Positions 1-8,237 are shown, numbered from the stretch's first letter. The stretch: DNA of 64,000 nucleotides from CAHJXF01 sp038240015 (GCA_038240015.1 JBBSEF010000007.1:1-64000); one strand, 5' to 3'. Numbers and translations are program-made. The notes: generated by a model not told the origin, from the letters alone.

Positions 1-163
1 CATCGAGTTGGAAGCCGGCAAGGAGATGGTGATGCCGGGAGACAACGTGACGATCACGGTCAAGCTGATCAACCCGATCGCGATGGAAGAAGGCCTGCGC
101 TTCGCGATTCGCGAAGGTGGCAGGACGGTCGGCGCAGGGGTGGTCGCGAAGATTATTGCGTAA
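1..163 (+). CDS. tuf: Elongation factor Tu, C-terminal end (partial)
   Basis: Frame 2 reads 53 residues to a TAA stop and includes EEGLRFAIREGGRTVGAGVV, the C-terminal beta-barrel signature of EF-Tu, the GTPase that delivers aminoacyl-tRNA to the ribosome. The 5' part lies outside the window. It sits directly before rpsJ, as in the str-S10 junction of many proteobacteria. Nothing suggests truncation of the 3' end. Confidence 0.97.
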   Translation, partial: IELEAGKEMVMPGDNVTITVKLINPIAMEEGLRFAIREGGRTVGAGVVAKIIA

Positions 164-193
164 AGAATATTTACTTCGGATTTTTTACTTCGG

Positions 194-214
194 CGAAGGA
201 CCCAGGTTCCTTCG
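194..214 (+). terminator. Hairpin between tuf and rpsJ
   Basis: Arms CGAAGGA and TCCTTCG pair around a 7-nt loop, followed by a short T-containing stretch (TCATCGTTCTTT). It could be a weak or partial terminator after tuf, or a leader structure of rpsJ, whose ribosome binding site AAGGA lies at 227-231. The T tract is not a clean run, so termination is uncertain. Confidence 0.4.
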
Positions 215-237
215 TCATCGTTCTTTAAGGAAACGTC

Positions 238-549
238 ATGCAAAGCCAGAAAATCCGTATTCGCCTGAAGGCCTTCGACTATCGCCTGATCGATCAATCG
301 GCTCTCGAAATCGTCGATACCGCAAAGCGCACCGGCGCCGTGGTCAAGGGGCCGATCCCGTTGCCCACGCGCATCCAGCGCTTCGACGTGCTGCGCTCGC
401 CTCACGTCAACAAGACGTCGCGCGATCAGTTCGAGATCCGCACGCACCAGCGTCTGATGGACATCGTCGACCCGACCGACAAGACGGTCGATGCATTGAT
501 GAAACTCGACCTGCCGGCAGGGGTCGATGTGGAAATCAAGCTGCAATGA
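238..549 (+). CDS. rpsJ: 30S ribosomal protein S10
   Basis: The 103-residue product has the usual length and begins MQSQKIRIRLKAFDYRLID, typical of S10, a small-subunit head protein that also joins NusB in transcription antitermination. The LPTRIQRFDVLRSPHVNK region is conserved. AAGGA lies 6 bases before the ATG. It is the first gene of the S10 cluster, but a 204-bp gap with its own promoter separates it from rplC, so the two may be only partly co-transcribed. Confidence 0.98.
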   Translation: MQSQKIRIRLKAFDYRLIDQSALEIVDTAKRTGAVVKGPIPLPTRIQRFDVLRSPHVNKTSRDQFEIRTHQRLMDIVDPTDKTVDALMKLDLPAGVDVEIKLQ

Positions 550-572
550 GTGCAGGAGCGCCGTGATCCGGC

Positions 573-602
573 TTGAACGGATCGCGAGGAAGCGGTTATA
601 CT
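573..602 (+). promoter_or_regulatory. Predicted sigma-70 promoter upstream of rplC
   Basis: TTGAAC (573-578), an 18-bp spacer, then TATACT (597-602). It would start the rplC-rplD-rplW-rplB transcript separately from rpsJ. Downstream, before the rplC ribosome binding site, arms CCCGGC (721-726) and GCCGGG (735-740) form a small leader hairpin; L4-type autogenous control of S10 leaders is known in enterics, but whether this leader does that is unknown. Confidence 0.6.
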
Positions 603-753
603 CGCAGGCTTTTCCGGAATCGTGTTCGTAGCGCCTTTGCGCTGTCGTTGAAACGGGTAGTTGAAACGATCCGGGATCATTGAACTTCGCGCTTGTCGTT
701 TACGACTCGCGCCTTACAGCCCCGGCCAATCGTAGCCGGGAACGGAGCAGAAC

Positions 754-1434
754 ATGAATCTTGGCCCTAGCTTTGGTCTAGTGGGTCGCAAGGTGGGCAT
801 GACGCGCATCTTCACGGATGACGGCGATGCCATTCCGGTCACCGTGCTCGACGTGTCGAACAACCGCGTCACGCAGATCAAGACCGATGAAGCCGACGGC
901 TATGCCGCGGTTCAAGTCACGTTCGGTGCGCGTCGTGCGTCACGCGTCACCAAGGCGGCGGCGGGACACCTCGCCAAGGCCGGCGTCGAAGCCGGCACGA
1001 TCTTGAGAGAGTTCCGCATCGATGCGTCCAAGCTCGGCGACTTGAAGCCGGGTTCGGTGGTTGCCGTCGAGGCGCTCTTCACCGCGGGCCAGATGGTCGA
1101 CGTGCAAGGCACGACGATCGGCAAGGGGTATGCGGGCGTCATCAAGCGTCACCATTTCCGCTCGGGTCGTGCATCGCACGGCAACTCGCGTTCGCACAAC
1201 GTGCCGGGCTCGATCGGCATGGCGCAGGATCCGGGTCGCGTGTTTCCCGGCAAGCGCATGACCGGCCACCTGGGCGATGTCACGCGCACTGCGCAGAATC
1301 TGGAAATTGCACGCGTCGATGCGGCTCGCGGCCTCTTGCTCGTCAAGGGCGCGGTGCCCGGTGCAAAGAACGGCAGCGTGATCGTCAAGCCGGCCGTCAA
1401 GGCGCCAGTCAAGTCACAAGCGAAGGGGGGCTGA
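754..1434 (+). CDS. rplC: 50S ribosomal protein L3
   Basis: The 226-residue product begins LGPSFGLVGRKVGMTRIF and contains the glycine/histidine-rich loop HHFRSGRASHGNSRSHNVPG, which in L3 reaches towards the peptidyl transferase centre. GGAG at 743-746 precedes the ATG. It is followed after two bases by rplD, indicating tight coupling. The lysine/alanine/valine-rich C-terminus (about residues 208-226) is somewhat longer than in E. coli (209 aa). Confidence 0.98.
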   Translation: MNLGPSFGLVGRKVGMTRIFTDDGDAIPVTVLDVSNNRVTQIKTDEADGYAAVQVTFGARRASRVTKAAAGHLAKAGVEAGTILREFRIDASKLGDLKPGSVVAVEALFTAGQMVDVQGTTIGKGYAGVIKRHHFRSGRASHGNSRSHNVPGSIGMAQDPGRVFPGKRMTGHLGDVTRTAQNLEIARVDAARGLLLVKGAVPGAKNGSVIVKPAVKAPVKSQAKGG

Positions 1435-1436
1435 AG

Positions 1437-2072
1437 ATGGAACTCAAGCTCATCGACGCCAAGGGTGAATCGACTTCGAACGTCACGGCGCCCGATACGG
1501 TGTTCGGCCGCGACTACAACGAAGCGCTGATCCATCAGCTGGTCACCGCGTACCAGGCGAATGCGCGCAGCGGCAATCGTGCGCAGAAGGGCCGCAGCGA
1601 TATCGCCAAGAGCACCAAGAAGCCATGGCGCCAGAAAGGCACCGGCCGTGCGCGTGCCGGTATGGCGTCGTCGCCGCTGTGGCGCGGGGGCGGTCGCATC
1701 TTCCCGAACCTGCCCGACGAAAATTTCACGCACAAGATCAACAAGAAGATGTATCGCGCCGGCGTGTGTTCGATCCTGTCGCAGCTCGCGCGTGAAGGTC
1801 GGCTGTCGGTGGTCGAGAACTTCGTCGTCGATGCACCCAAGACCAAGCTGCTCGCCGACAAGCTCAAGGGTTATGGCGTCGCGGGCGGCAACGTCGCGTC
1901 GATCCTCGTGATCACCGACACAGTCGACGAGAACCTGTTGCTCGCGTCGCGCAATCTGCAAGGCGTGCTGATCGTCGAGCCGCGCCACGCCGATCCGGTG
2001 TCGCTGGTCCAATACAAGAACGTGATCCTCACGCGGTCCGCGATCGCGAAGATCGAGGAGATGCTCGGATGA
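1437..2072 (+). CDS. rplD: 50S ribosomal protein L4
   Basis: The 211-residue product has the L4 extended loop (KPWRQKGTGRARAGMASSPL) that lines the peptide exit tunnel and the LSRLARE-like core in the C-terminal half. In enterics L4 also represses its own S10 operon by binding the leader RNA. The start lies 2 bp after the rplC stop and the end overlaps rplW by 4 bp (ATGA), so translation is probably coupled. Confidence 0.98.
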   Translation: MELKLIDAKGESTSNVTAPDTVFGRDYNEALIHQLVTAYQANARSGNRAQKGRSDIAKSTKKPWRQKGTGRARAGMASSPLWRGGGRIFPNLPDENFTHKINKKMYRAGVCSILSQLAREGRLSVVENFVVDAPKTKLLADKLKGYGVAGGNVASILVITDTVDENLLLASRNLQGVLIVEPRHADPVSLVQYKNVILTRSAIAKIEEMLG

Positions 2073-2398
2073 AAACTTTCACCACGCCTCGCGGCGTCCA
2101 TCAAGTCGATCGCCTGTATCAGGTGTTGCTCGCCCCGATCGTTTCCGAGAAGGCCACCTTCATCGCCGACAAGCGCGAGCAGGTGCTGTTCCGTGTCGTC
2201 CCCAACGCGACCAAGCCTGAAGTCAAGGCGGCTGTCGAGATGATCTTCAAGGTCCAGGTCGAGTCCGTGCAGATGCTCGTGCAAAAGGGCAAGAAGAAGC
2301 GCTCGGGCAAAGTCATGGGTCGCCGCAGCGATGTGAAGAAAGCTTTCGTCAGCCTCGCGCCCGGACAGGAAATCAACTTCTCCGCGGAGGCCAAGTAA
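2069..2398 (+). CDS. rplW: 50S ribosomal protein L23
   Basis: The 109-residue product has the L23 core: RLYQVLLAPIVSEKATFIAD, KPEVKAAVEMIFKVQVESVQ and the basic loop GKKKRSGKVMGRRSDVKKAF. L23 sits at the tunnel exit and docks trigger factor and SRP. The N-terminal segment MKTFTTPRGVHQVDR is slightly longer than in E. coli. The start overlaps rplD by 4 bp, and rplB follows after 2 bp. Confidence 0.98.
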   Translation: MKTFTTPRGVHQVDRLYQVLLAPIVSEKATFIADKREQVLFRVVPNATKPEVKAAVEMIFKVQVESVQMLVQKGKKKRSGKVMGRRSDVKKAFVSLAPGQEINFSAEAK

Positions 2399-2400
2399 TC

Positions 2401-3231
2401 ATGGCGCTCGTCAAAGTCAAACCGACATCGCCCGGCCGTCGCGGCCTGGTCAAGGTCGTCAATGCCGATCTGTACAAAGGTCGGCCGCTCGACAGCCTGA
2501 CCGAGAGCCAATCGAAGTCGGCGGGCCGCAACAACCGGGGCGTCATCACCACGCGTCACCTGGGCGGCGGTCACAAGCAGCAGTACCGGATCATCGATTT
2601 CAAGCGCAACGACAAGGACGGCATCGCCGCCAAGGTCGAGCGTCTCGAGTACGACCCGAACCGTACCGCCAACATCGCGCTCTTGTTGTACGCCGACGGC
2701 GAGCGTCGCTACATCATCGCCCCCAAGGGCGTGTCGGTGGGTACGCAGTTGATGTCGGGTTCGGAGGCGCCGATCAAGGCGGGGAATGCATTGCCGATCC
2801 GCAACATACCGGTCGGTACGACTATTCATTGCATCGAGATGCTGCCCGGCAAGGGCGCGCAGATGGCGCGTTCGGCTGGCGCTTCGGTGATGCTGCTCGC
2901 GCGTGAAGGCACGTACGCGCAGGTGCGTCTGCGCTCGGGTGAGATCCGCAAGGTGCATATCGAATGCCGCGCGACCATCGGTGAAGTCGGCAACGAAGAA
3001 CACAGCCTGCGTCAGATCGGCAAGGCCGGCGCAGTGCGTTGGCGCGGTGTGCGACCGACGGTGCGTGGCGTCGCGATGAATCCGGTCGATCACCCGCACG
3101 GCGGCGGCGAAGGCAAGACCGCGGCAGGACGCGATCCTGTCAGCCCGTGGGGTACCAAGACCAAGGGTTTCCGCACCCGACGCAACAAGCGCACGACCAG
3201 CATGATCGTGCAGCGGCGGTATCAGAAATGA
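2401..3231 (+). CDS. rplB: 50S ribosomal protein L2
   Basis: The 276-residue product has the family's normal length. It carries the oligonucleotide-binding half (RNNRGVITTRHLGGGHKQQY) and the C-terminal VAMNPVDHPHGGGEGKTAAG motif, containing the conserved histidine near the peptidyl transferase centre. L2 organises 23S rRNA and subunit association. It lies between rplW and rpsS in the canonical S10 order. Confidence 0.99.
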   Translation: MALVKVKPTSPGRRGLVKVVNADLYKGRPLDSLTESQSKSAGRNNRGVITTRHLGGGHKQQYRIIDFKRNDKDGIAAKVERLEYDPNRTANIALLLYADGERRYIIAPKGVSVGTQLMSGSEAPIKAGNALPIRNIPVGTTIHCIEMLPGKGAQMARSAGASVMLLAREGTYAQVRLRSGEIRKVHIECRATIGEVGNEEHSLRQIGKAGAVRWRGVRPTVRGVAMNPVDHPHGGGEGKTAAGRDPVSPWGTKTKGFRTRRNKRTTSMIVQRRYQK

Positions 3232-3266
3232 TGCGCAGAAGTAAGGATCGAAGTTAAGGAAATGCG

Positions 3267-3545
3267 ATGACTCGTTCAGCAAAGAAGGGCCCGTTCGTCG
3301 ACGCGCATCTGGTGCACAAGGTCGACGCCGTCAAGTCGTCGGGCGACAAGCGCCCGATCAAGACCTGGTCGCGCCGCTCGACCGTGATGCCCGACTTCGT
3401 CGGCCTCACGATCGCCGTGCACAACGGCCGTCAGCACGTACCGGTCTACATCTCGGAAAACATGGTCGGCCACAAGCTCGGCGAATTCGCATTGACGCGG
3501 ACCTTCAAGGGTCATGCGGCGGATCGCAAGGCCGTCAAGAAATAA
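3267..3545 (+). CDS. rpsS: 30S ribosomal protein S19
   Basis: The 92-residue product begins MTRSAKKGPFVDAHLVHKVD and contains KTWSRRSTVMPDFVGLTIAV and VGHKLGEFALTRTFKGH, all hallmarks of S19, which pairs with S13 in the head of the small subunit near the A-site tRNA. GGAAATGCG precedes the ATG. It is separated from rplB by 35 bp and from rplV by 12 bp. Confidence 0.99.
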   Translation: MTRSAKKGPFVDAHLVHKVDAVKSSGDKRPIKTWSRRSTVMPDFVGLTIAVHNGRQHVPVYISENMVGHKLGEFALTRTFKGHAADRKAVKK

Positions 3546-3557
3546 GGAACAACCGCA

Positions 3558-3911
3558 ATGGAAACCAGAGCGTTGTTGCGCGGCGTGCGCATCTCGGCCC
3601 AGAAGACCCGTCTGGTCGCGGACCTGATTCGCGGCAAGCCGGTCGATCAGGCGTTGAACGTACTCGCGTTCAGCCCGAAGAAGGCGGCCACGATCATCAA
3701 GAAGGTGCTCGAGTCGGCGATCGCCAACGCCGAACACAACGACGGCGCGGACATCGACGAGTTGCGCGTGTCGCTGATCACGGTCGACAAAGGGACGTCT
3801 CTCAAGCGGACGTCGGCGCGCGCGAAGGGCCGCGGCAATCAGATCGAAAAGCAGACCTGTCATATCGCGATCACCGTCGCCGACGACACGCCTGCACGCG
3901 AAAGACACTGA
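3558..3911 (+). CDS. rplV: 50S ribosomal protein L22
   Basis: The 117-residue product has the L22 globular part (ISAQKTRLVADLIRGKPVDQ) and the beta-hairpin TSLKRTSARAKGRGNQIEKQ that lines the exit tunnel narrowing, a site of macrolide-resistance mutations in other bacteria. The C-terminus (VADDTPARERH) runs past the usual end at about 110 residues. It is followed by rpsC after 9 bp. Confidence 0.98.
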   Translation: METRALLRGVRISAQKTRLVADLIRGKPVDQALNVLAFSPKKAATIIKKVLESAIANAEHNDGADIDELRVSLITVDKGTSLKRTSARAKGRGNQIEKQTCHIAITVADDTPARERH

Positions 3912-3920
3912 GGAAGCACG

Positions 3921-4868
3921 ATGGGACAAAAAATAAATCCGACCGGCTTTCGCCTCGCGGTCACGCGCAATTGGAATTCGAAGTGGTATGCCGGCAACGT
4001 CAATTTCGCGGGCATGTTGAACGAGGACCTGCGCGTTCGCGCGTTCTTGAAGAAGCGCCTGAAGAACGCGTCGGTCGGCCGCGTCGTGATCGAGCGTCCC
4101 GCGAAGAACGCGCGCATCACCATCTACTCGTCGCGTCCCGGTGTCGTGATCGGCAAGAAGGGCGAAGATATCGAGTCGCTCAAGGTCGAACTGCAAAAGC
4201 GCATGGGCGTGCCGGTGCATGTGAACATCGAAGAGATCCGCAAGCCGGAGATCGACGCGCAACTGATCGCCGACTCGATCGCGCAGCAGCTCGAGAAGCG
4301 CATCATGTTTCGCCGCGCGATGAAGCGCGCGATGCAGAACGCGATGCGTCTCGGCGCGCAAGGCATCAAGATCATGTCGTCGGGACGTCTCAACGGCATC
4401 GAGATCGCGCGCACCGAGTGGTATCGCGAAGGCCGCGTGCCGCTCCATACGCTGCGCGCCGACATCGACTACGGATTCGGCGAAGCGCAGACCACCTATG
4501 GCGCCATCGGCATCAAGGTGTGGGTCTACAAGGGCGATCGTCTGGCCGCCAACGAGGTGCCCGCTGTCGTTGTTCCCGAAGGCGATCGTGAAGATCGTCG
4601 CCCGGGCCGTCGTGCTCCTCCCGGTACGCGTGGCCGTCCGCCGCGCAAGGCTGAAGGCGATGTTGCAGCAGAGGCCGCGAAGCCGGCCGCAGAGGCGTCG
4701 CCCTCCGCTGATGCACCGAAGACCCCGGTGGTCAAGCGCGTGCGCAAGGCTGCCGCTCCGAAGGACAGCGCGAAGGACGCCGCTGCCAAAGACGTCGCCA
4801 AGGATGCTGCCAAGGATGTCGCGAAAGACGCGGCTGCCAAGGATGGCGTCAAGAAGGCTGGAGAATAA
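3921..4868 (+). CDS. rpsC: 30S ribosomal protein S3 with long Ala/Lys/Asp-rich C-terminal tail
   Basis: Residues 1 to about 215 are a standard S3: start MGQKINPTGFRLAVTRNWNS, a type II KH domain with VVIGKKGEDIESLK, and the C-terminal TTYGAIGIKVWVYKGD. S3 lines the mRNA entry tunnel. Beyond about residue 222 lies a low-complexity tail of some 95 residues, first Pro/Arg-rich, then repeats of AKDAAKDV type to the stop. The E. coli protein is 233 aa; burkholderial S3 proteins are often somewhat longer, but 315 aa is unusual. It is embedded in the S10 order between rplV and rplP. Confidence 0.97.
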   Translation: MGQKINPTGFRLAVTRNWNSKWYAGNVNFAGMLNEDLRVRAFLKKRLKNASVGRVVIERPAKNARITIYSSRPGVVIGKKGEDIESLKVELQKRMGVPVHVNIEEIRKPEIDAQLIADSIAQQLEKRIMFRRAMKRAMQNAMRLGAQGIKIMSSGRLNGIEIARTEWYREGRVPLHTLRADIDYGFGEAQTTYGAIGIKVWVYKGDRLAANEVPAVVVPEGDREDRRPGRRAPPGTRGRPPRKAEGDVAAEAAKPAAEASPSADAPKTPVVKRVRKAAAPKDSAKDAAAKDVAKDAAKDVAKDAAAKDGVKKAGE

Positions 4869-4870
4869 TC

Positions 4871-5287
4871 ATGCTGCAACCGGCACGAAGAAAGTATCGC
4901 AAGGAACAGAAGGGCCGCAACAAGGGCATCGCCACGCGCGGCGCCTCGGTGTCGTTCGGCGAGTTCGGCCTGAAGGCCGTCGGTCGCGGCCGTCTCACGG
5001 CGCGACAGATCGAAGCTGCTCGCCGCGCGATGACCCGCCACATCAAACGCGGCGGTCGCATTTGGATCCGCATTTTTCCCGACAAGCCCATATCCCAAAA
5101 GCCCGCCGAAGTGCGGATGGGCAACGGCAAGGGAAGCGTGGAGTATTACGTGGCCGAGATTCAACCCGGCAAGGTGCTCTACGAGATGGACGGTGTCGAC
5201 GAGACGCTGGCGCGCGAGGCGTTTCGCCTGGCCGCGGCCAAGCTGCCGATCTCGACCACCTTCGTCATTCGCCAGGTCGGCACGTGA
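4871..5287 (+). CDS. rplP: 50S ribosomal protein L16
   Basis: The 138-residue product begins MLQPARRKYRKEQKGRNKG and contains GRLTARQIEAARRAMTRHIK and RMGNGKGSVEYYVAEIQPGK, typical L16 sequence. L16 binds near the A site and helps position aminoacyl-tRNA. It starts 2 bp after the rpsC stop and is followed by rpmC after 26 bp. Confidence 0.99.
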   Translation: MLQPARRKYRKEQKGRNKGIATRGASVSFGEFGLKAVGRGRLTARQIEAARRAMTRHIKRGGRIWIRIFPDKPISQKPAEVRMGNGKGSVEYYVAEIQPGKVLYEMDGVDETLAREAFRLAAAKLPISTTFVIRQVGT

Positions 5288-5313
5288 CGCTGAATGCATA
5301 AAAGGACGTTGAG

Positions 5314-5538
5314 ATGAAAGCCACTGAACTGCGCGGCAAGGATGCCGATGCGCTGGGCAAGGAACTGACTGAGCTTTTGAAGGCCCAATTCGGGTTGCGC
5401 ATGCAGATTGCTACCCAGCAGTTGTCCAACACCAGTCAATTGAAGAAGGTTCGTCGCGACATCGCTCGTGTGCGTACCGTGATGAACGAGAAGCCGGCGC
5501 CTGCAAATGCGACGACGAAGAAGGCGGGACAGCAATGA
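5314..5538 (+). CDS. rpmC: 50S ribosomal protein L29
   Basis: The 74-residue product has the L29 two-helix hairpin: MKATELRGKDADALGKELTE and QLKKVRRDIARVRTVMNEK. About ten residues (PAPANATTKKAGQQ) extend past the usual C-terminus. L29 sits next to L23 at the tunnel exit. The last 4 bp overlap the rpsQ start. Confidence 0.97.
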   Translation: MKATELRGKDADALGKELTELLKAQFGLRMQIATQQLSNTSQLKKVRRDIARVRTVMNEKPAPANATTKKAGQQ

Positions 5539-5864
5539 ATGATGAATCGGTTGTAATCGAATCTCCTATTGTCGGCATCAGCGGCGACGCGGACGAAGAC
5601 GAAAAAAGTGCGAGCCTGCAACGCGCGTTGGTGGGCAAGGTCGTGAGCAACAAGATGAACAAGACCGTGACGGTGTTGGTCGAGCGTCGCGTCAAGCATC
5701 CGCTCTATGGCAAGTTCATGGTCCGATCGCGCAAGTATCACGCGCACGACGAGACCAATCAGTACAACGAAGGCGACATGGTCGAAATCGCGGAGACGCG
5801 TCCCATCTCGCGGACCAAGGCCTGGAGGGTCACGCGCCTCGTGGAAGCAGCTCGCGTCATCTGA
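5535..5864 (+). CDS. rpsQ: 30S ribosomal protein S17 with acidic N-terminal extension
   Basis: From about residue 28 the product is a standard S17 (LQRALVGKVVSNKMNKTVTV, then KYHAHDETNQYNEGDMVEI). The preceding acidic segment (MNDESVVIESPIVGISGDAD, then EDEKSA) makes it 109 aa against about 84-90 in relatives. No in-frame ATG lies nearer the conserved core, and the ATG overlaps the rpmC stop by 4 bp, which supports this start. S17 is a primary 16S rRNA-binding protein. Confidence 0.95.
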   Translation: MNDESVVIESPIVGISGDADEDEKSASLQRALVGKVVSNKMNKTVTVLVERRVKHPLYGKFMVRSRKYHAHDETNQYNEGDMVEIAETRPISRTKAWRVTRLVEAARVI

Positions 5865-5909
5865 CCTTTGGTGGTTCGCGTTTCTGTTCTCTGAGTTGAC
5901 CTTTTTGCA

Positions 5910-5937
5910 TTGACGTTTTAGCGCGCGCTGCTATAAT
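5910..5937 (+). promoter_or_regulatory. Strong sigma-70 promoter of the spc operon
   Basis: TTGACG (5910-5915), 16-bp spacer, TATAAT (5932-5937). It lies in the 253-bp gap between rpsQ and rplN, where the spc operon promoter is found in E. coli. The transcript would begin about 175 bases before rplN, leaving a long leader that could carry translational control (S8 binding in enterics); I did not identify such a site. Confidence 0.8.
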
Positions 5938-6117
5938 CACTGGTTTTCCGGATCGCACGCATGAGCGGGCCGGCAGTAGCTCGCAGTGCCAGTAATTTTC
6001 ACGAAGCGCGCGACAACTCAACGTCGCCGGCGACTCAACCCTGACGGGACCAAGACTGACCGCAACGCGCGAGGGGACGTACTCCACCGCAGCGGATCAA
6101 GTTGGGACAAGGCAAAC

Positions 6118-6486
6118 ATGATTCAGACGGAATCCCGGCTCGAAATAGCCGACAACACGGGTGCGCGCGAAGTCCTGTGCATCAAGGTGCTGGGCGGCTC
6201 GAAGCGGCGCTATGCAAGCATCGGCGACATCATCAAGGTCACGGTGAAAGATGCCGCGCCGCGCGGGCGAGTCAAGAAGGGCGAAATCTACAACGCGGTC
6301 GTGGTTCGGACCGCCAAGGGCGTTCGCCGCAGCGATGGCTCGCTCGTGAAGTTCGACGGCAACGCAGCCGTGCTGCTGAACAACAAGCTCGAGCCGATCG
6401 GCACGCGCATCTTCGGACCGGTCACGCGCGAACTGCGCACCGAGAAATTCATGAAGATCGTTTCGCTCGCACCCGAAGTGCTCTGA
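6118..6486 (+). CDS. rplN: 50S ribosomal protein L14
   Basis: The ATG at 6118 gives a 122-residue L14 of exact family length, beginning MIQTESRLEIADNTGAREVL. The frame stays open upstream to 5986 but that extension is not L14-like. IGTRIFGPVTRELRTEKFMK near the end is conserved. L14 contributes to the intersubunit bridge with 16S rRNA. It is the first gene of the spc part of the cluster. Confidence 0.98.
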   Translation: MIQTESRLEIADNTGAREVLCIKVLGGSKRRYASIGDIIKVTVKDAAPRGRVKKGEIYNAVVVRTAKGVRRSDGSLVKFDGNAAVLLNNKLEPIGTRIFGPVTRELRTEKFMKIVSLAPEVL

Positions 6487-6519
6487 CGGCGCCGCATTCA
6501 GTACACAAGAGACATGGCC

Positions 6520-6852
6520 ATGAACAAGATCAAGAAGGGCGATGAAGTGATCGTCATCGCCGGCAAGGACAAGGGCAAGCGCGGCACCGTGTTGTCGCGC
6601 CTCGATGCGACGCATCTGCTGGTCGAAGGCATCAATGTCGTCAAGAAGCATCAGAAGCCCAATCCCATGAAGGGGCTGACCGGCGGAGTCGTCGAGAAGA
6701 CGATGCCGATCGATCTGTCCAACGTGGCGATCTACAACGGTCAAGGCGCGAAGAAGGGTGTGGGCGGCAAGGCCGACCGCGTCGGCTTCGCCGTGCAGGA
6801 TGGCAAGAAGGTTCGCGTGTTCCGCTCGAGCGGCACCGCCCTCGAGGCTTGA
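6520..6852 (+). CDS. rplX: 50S ribosomal protein L24
   Basis: The product begins MNKIKKGDEVIVIAGKDKGK, the KOW motif that defines L24, an early 23S rRNA assembly protein at the tunnel exit. Two ATGs lie 6 bp apart (6514, 6520); the second has the better distance to AGAG at 6508-6511 and matches the usual burkholderial start, giving 110 aa. It ends 11 bp before the preferred rplE start. Confidence 0.96.
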   Translation: MNKIKKGDEVIVIAGKDKGKRGTVLSRLDATHLLVEGINVVKKHQKPNPMKGLTGGVVEKTMPIDLSNVAIYNGQGAKKGVGGKADRVGFAVQDGKKVRVFRSSGTALEA

Positions 6853-6863
6853 AGGAATTCGAT

Positions 6864-7403
6864 ATGACGCGTCTGCAGCAGCACTACAAGGAAAAGATCG
6901 TCGGTGACCTGACGACCAAGTTCGGCTACAAGTCGGTGATGCAGGTTCCCCGCATCACCAAGATCACGCTGAACATGGGTGTTGGTGAGGCCGTGGCCGA
7001 TAAGAAGGTGATCGAGCACGCCGTCGGCGACATGACCAAGATCGCCGGTCAAAAGCCCGTCATCACCAAGGCCAAGAAGCCGATCGCCGGCTTCAAGATT
7101 CGCGAGGGCTATCCGATCGGTTGCATGGTCACCTTGCGCGGCGCGCGCATGTACGAGTTCCTCGATCGCTTCGTGACCGTTGCCTTGCCGCGTGTTCGTG
7201 ATTTCCGCGGCATCTCGGGTCGTGCGTTCGACGGTCGCGGCAACTACAACGTCGGCGTCAAGGAACAGATCATTTTTCCAGAGATCGAGTACGACAAGAT
7301 CGACACGCTACGCGGGATGAACGTGAGCATCACGACGACCGCGAAGAACGACGAAGAAGCCAAGGCGCTTCTTTCCGCATTCAAGTTTCCGTTCAAGAAC
7401 TGA
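6864..7403 (+). CDS. rplE: 50S ribosomal protein L5
   Basis: From ATG 6864 the product is 179 residues, the normal L5 length, beginning MTRLQQHYKEKIVGDLTTKF. An in-frame TTG at 6849 would add five residues and is less likely. GIKEQIIFPEI-like sequence (VKEQIIFPEIEYDKIDTLRG) is conserved. L5 binds 5S rRNA and contacts P-site tRNA. AAGGAATTC precedes the start. Confidence 0.98.
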   Translation: MTRLQQHYKEKIVGDLTTKFGYKSVMQVPRITKITLNMGVGEAVADKKVIEHAVGDMTKIAGQKPVITKAKKPIAGFKIREGYPIGCMVTLRGARMYEFLDRFVTVALPRVRDFRGISGRAFDGRGNYNVGVKEQIIFPEIEYDKIDTLRGMNVSITTTAKNDEEAKALLSAFKFPFKN

Positions 7404-7410
7404 GGTCAAT

Positions 7411-7716
7411 GTGGCGAAACTGTCGCTGATCAATCGCGAGAAGAAGCGCGCGATGCTGGTCAAGAAATACGCGGGCAAGCGCGCCGAGCTGAAGGCGGCG
7501 ATCGCCGACGAGAGCAAGTCGGATGAAGATCGTTATGAGGCGCGTTTGAAGTTGCAGCAACTGCCGCGCAACGCCAACCCGACGCGCCAGCGCAATCGAT
7601 GCGCCATCACCGGCCGTCCTCGCGGCACGTACCGAAAATTCGGCCTGGGTCGCACTAAGGTGCGCGAGACCGCGATGCGCGGCGAGATTCCCGGCCTCAC
7701 GAAGGCGAGTTGGTAA
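7411..7716 (+). CDS. rpsN: 30S ribosomal protein S14 (zinc-independent form)
   Basis: The GTG start gives 101 residues: MAKLSLINREKKRAMLVKKY at the N-terminus and NRCAITGRPRGTYRKFGLGR near the C-terminus. The long form without the CxxC pairs is the zinc-independent type. S14 is part of the small-subunit head. A 125-bp gap follows before rpsH, in which I see no clear signal. Confidence 0.98.
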   Translation: MAKLSLINREKKRAMLVKKYAGKRAELKAAIADESKSDEDRYEARLKLQQLPRNANPTRQRNRCAITGRPRGTYRKFGLGRTKVRETAMRGEIPGLTKASW

Positions 7717-7841
7717 AAGCGTCGAAGGTAAGACGCGTCTTGGTTATCTGCAAGACCCCGGCGCATTGTCAGGATTGGTTCGACGTTCGCACGGTGATTG
7801 CCCCGCAGTGATTGCCCAAAAGGCAACAGGAGAGATTCAAC

Positions 7842-8237
7842 ATGAGCATGAGTGACCCCATCGCCGACATGCTGACGCGCATTCGCAATGCGCAGCGCGT
7901 CGAAAAGCTCGAGGTCGTGATGCCGTCTTCCAAGGTGAAGGTGGCGATTGCCGATGTGCTGAAGGACGAAGGCTACATCGAGGGCTATTCGGTCAGCGAA
8001 GCAGGCAACAAGGCCGAGTTGACCGTGGGCCTCAAGTATTACGCCGGCCGTCCCGTGATCGAACGTCTCGAGCGCGTATCGCGTCCGGGTCTTCGCATCT
8101 ACAAGGCCAGCGATGCGATCCCTCACGTCATGAACGGTCTGGGCGTTGCGATCGTTTCGACGTCGCGCGGCATGATGACCGACCGCAAGGCGCGCTCGAC
8201 GGGCATGGGCGGCGAAGTCATCTGCTACGTCGCTTGA
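7842..8237 (+). CDS. rpsH: 30S ribosomal protein S8
   Basis: The ATG at 7842, preceded by CAGGAGAG, gives 131 residues beginning MSMSDPIADMLTRIRNAQRV. The C-terminal ISTSRGMMTDRKAR-like segment (VSTSRGMMTDRKARSTGMGG) is conserved. S8 is a primary 16S rRNA binder and, in enterics, the translational repressor of the spc operon. The frame extends upstream to 7812 but without S8 similarity. Confidence 0.98.
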   Translation: MSMSDPIADMLTRIRNAQRVEKLEVVMPSSKVKVAIADVLKDEGYIEGYSVSEAGNKAELTVGLKYYAGRPVIERLERVSRPGLRIYKASDAIPHVMNGLGVAIVSTSRGMMTDRKARSTGMGGEVICYVA

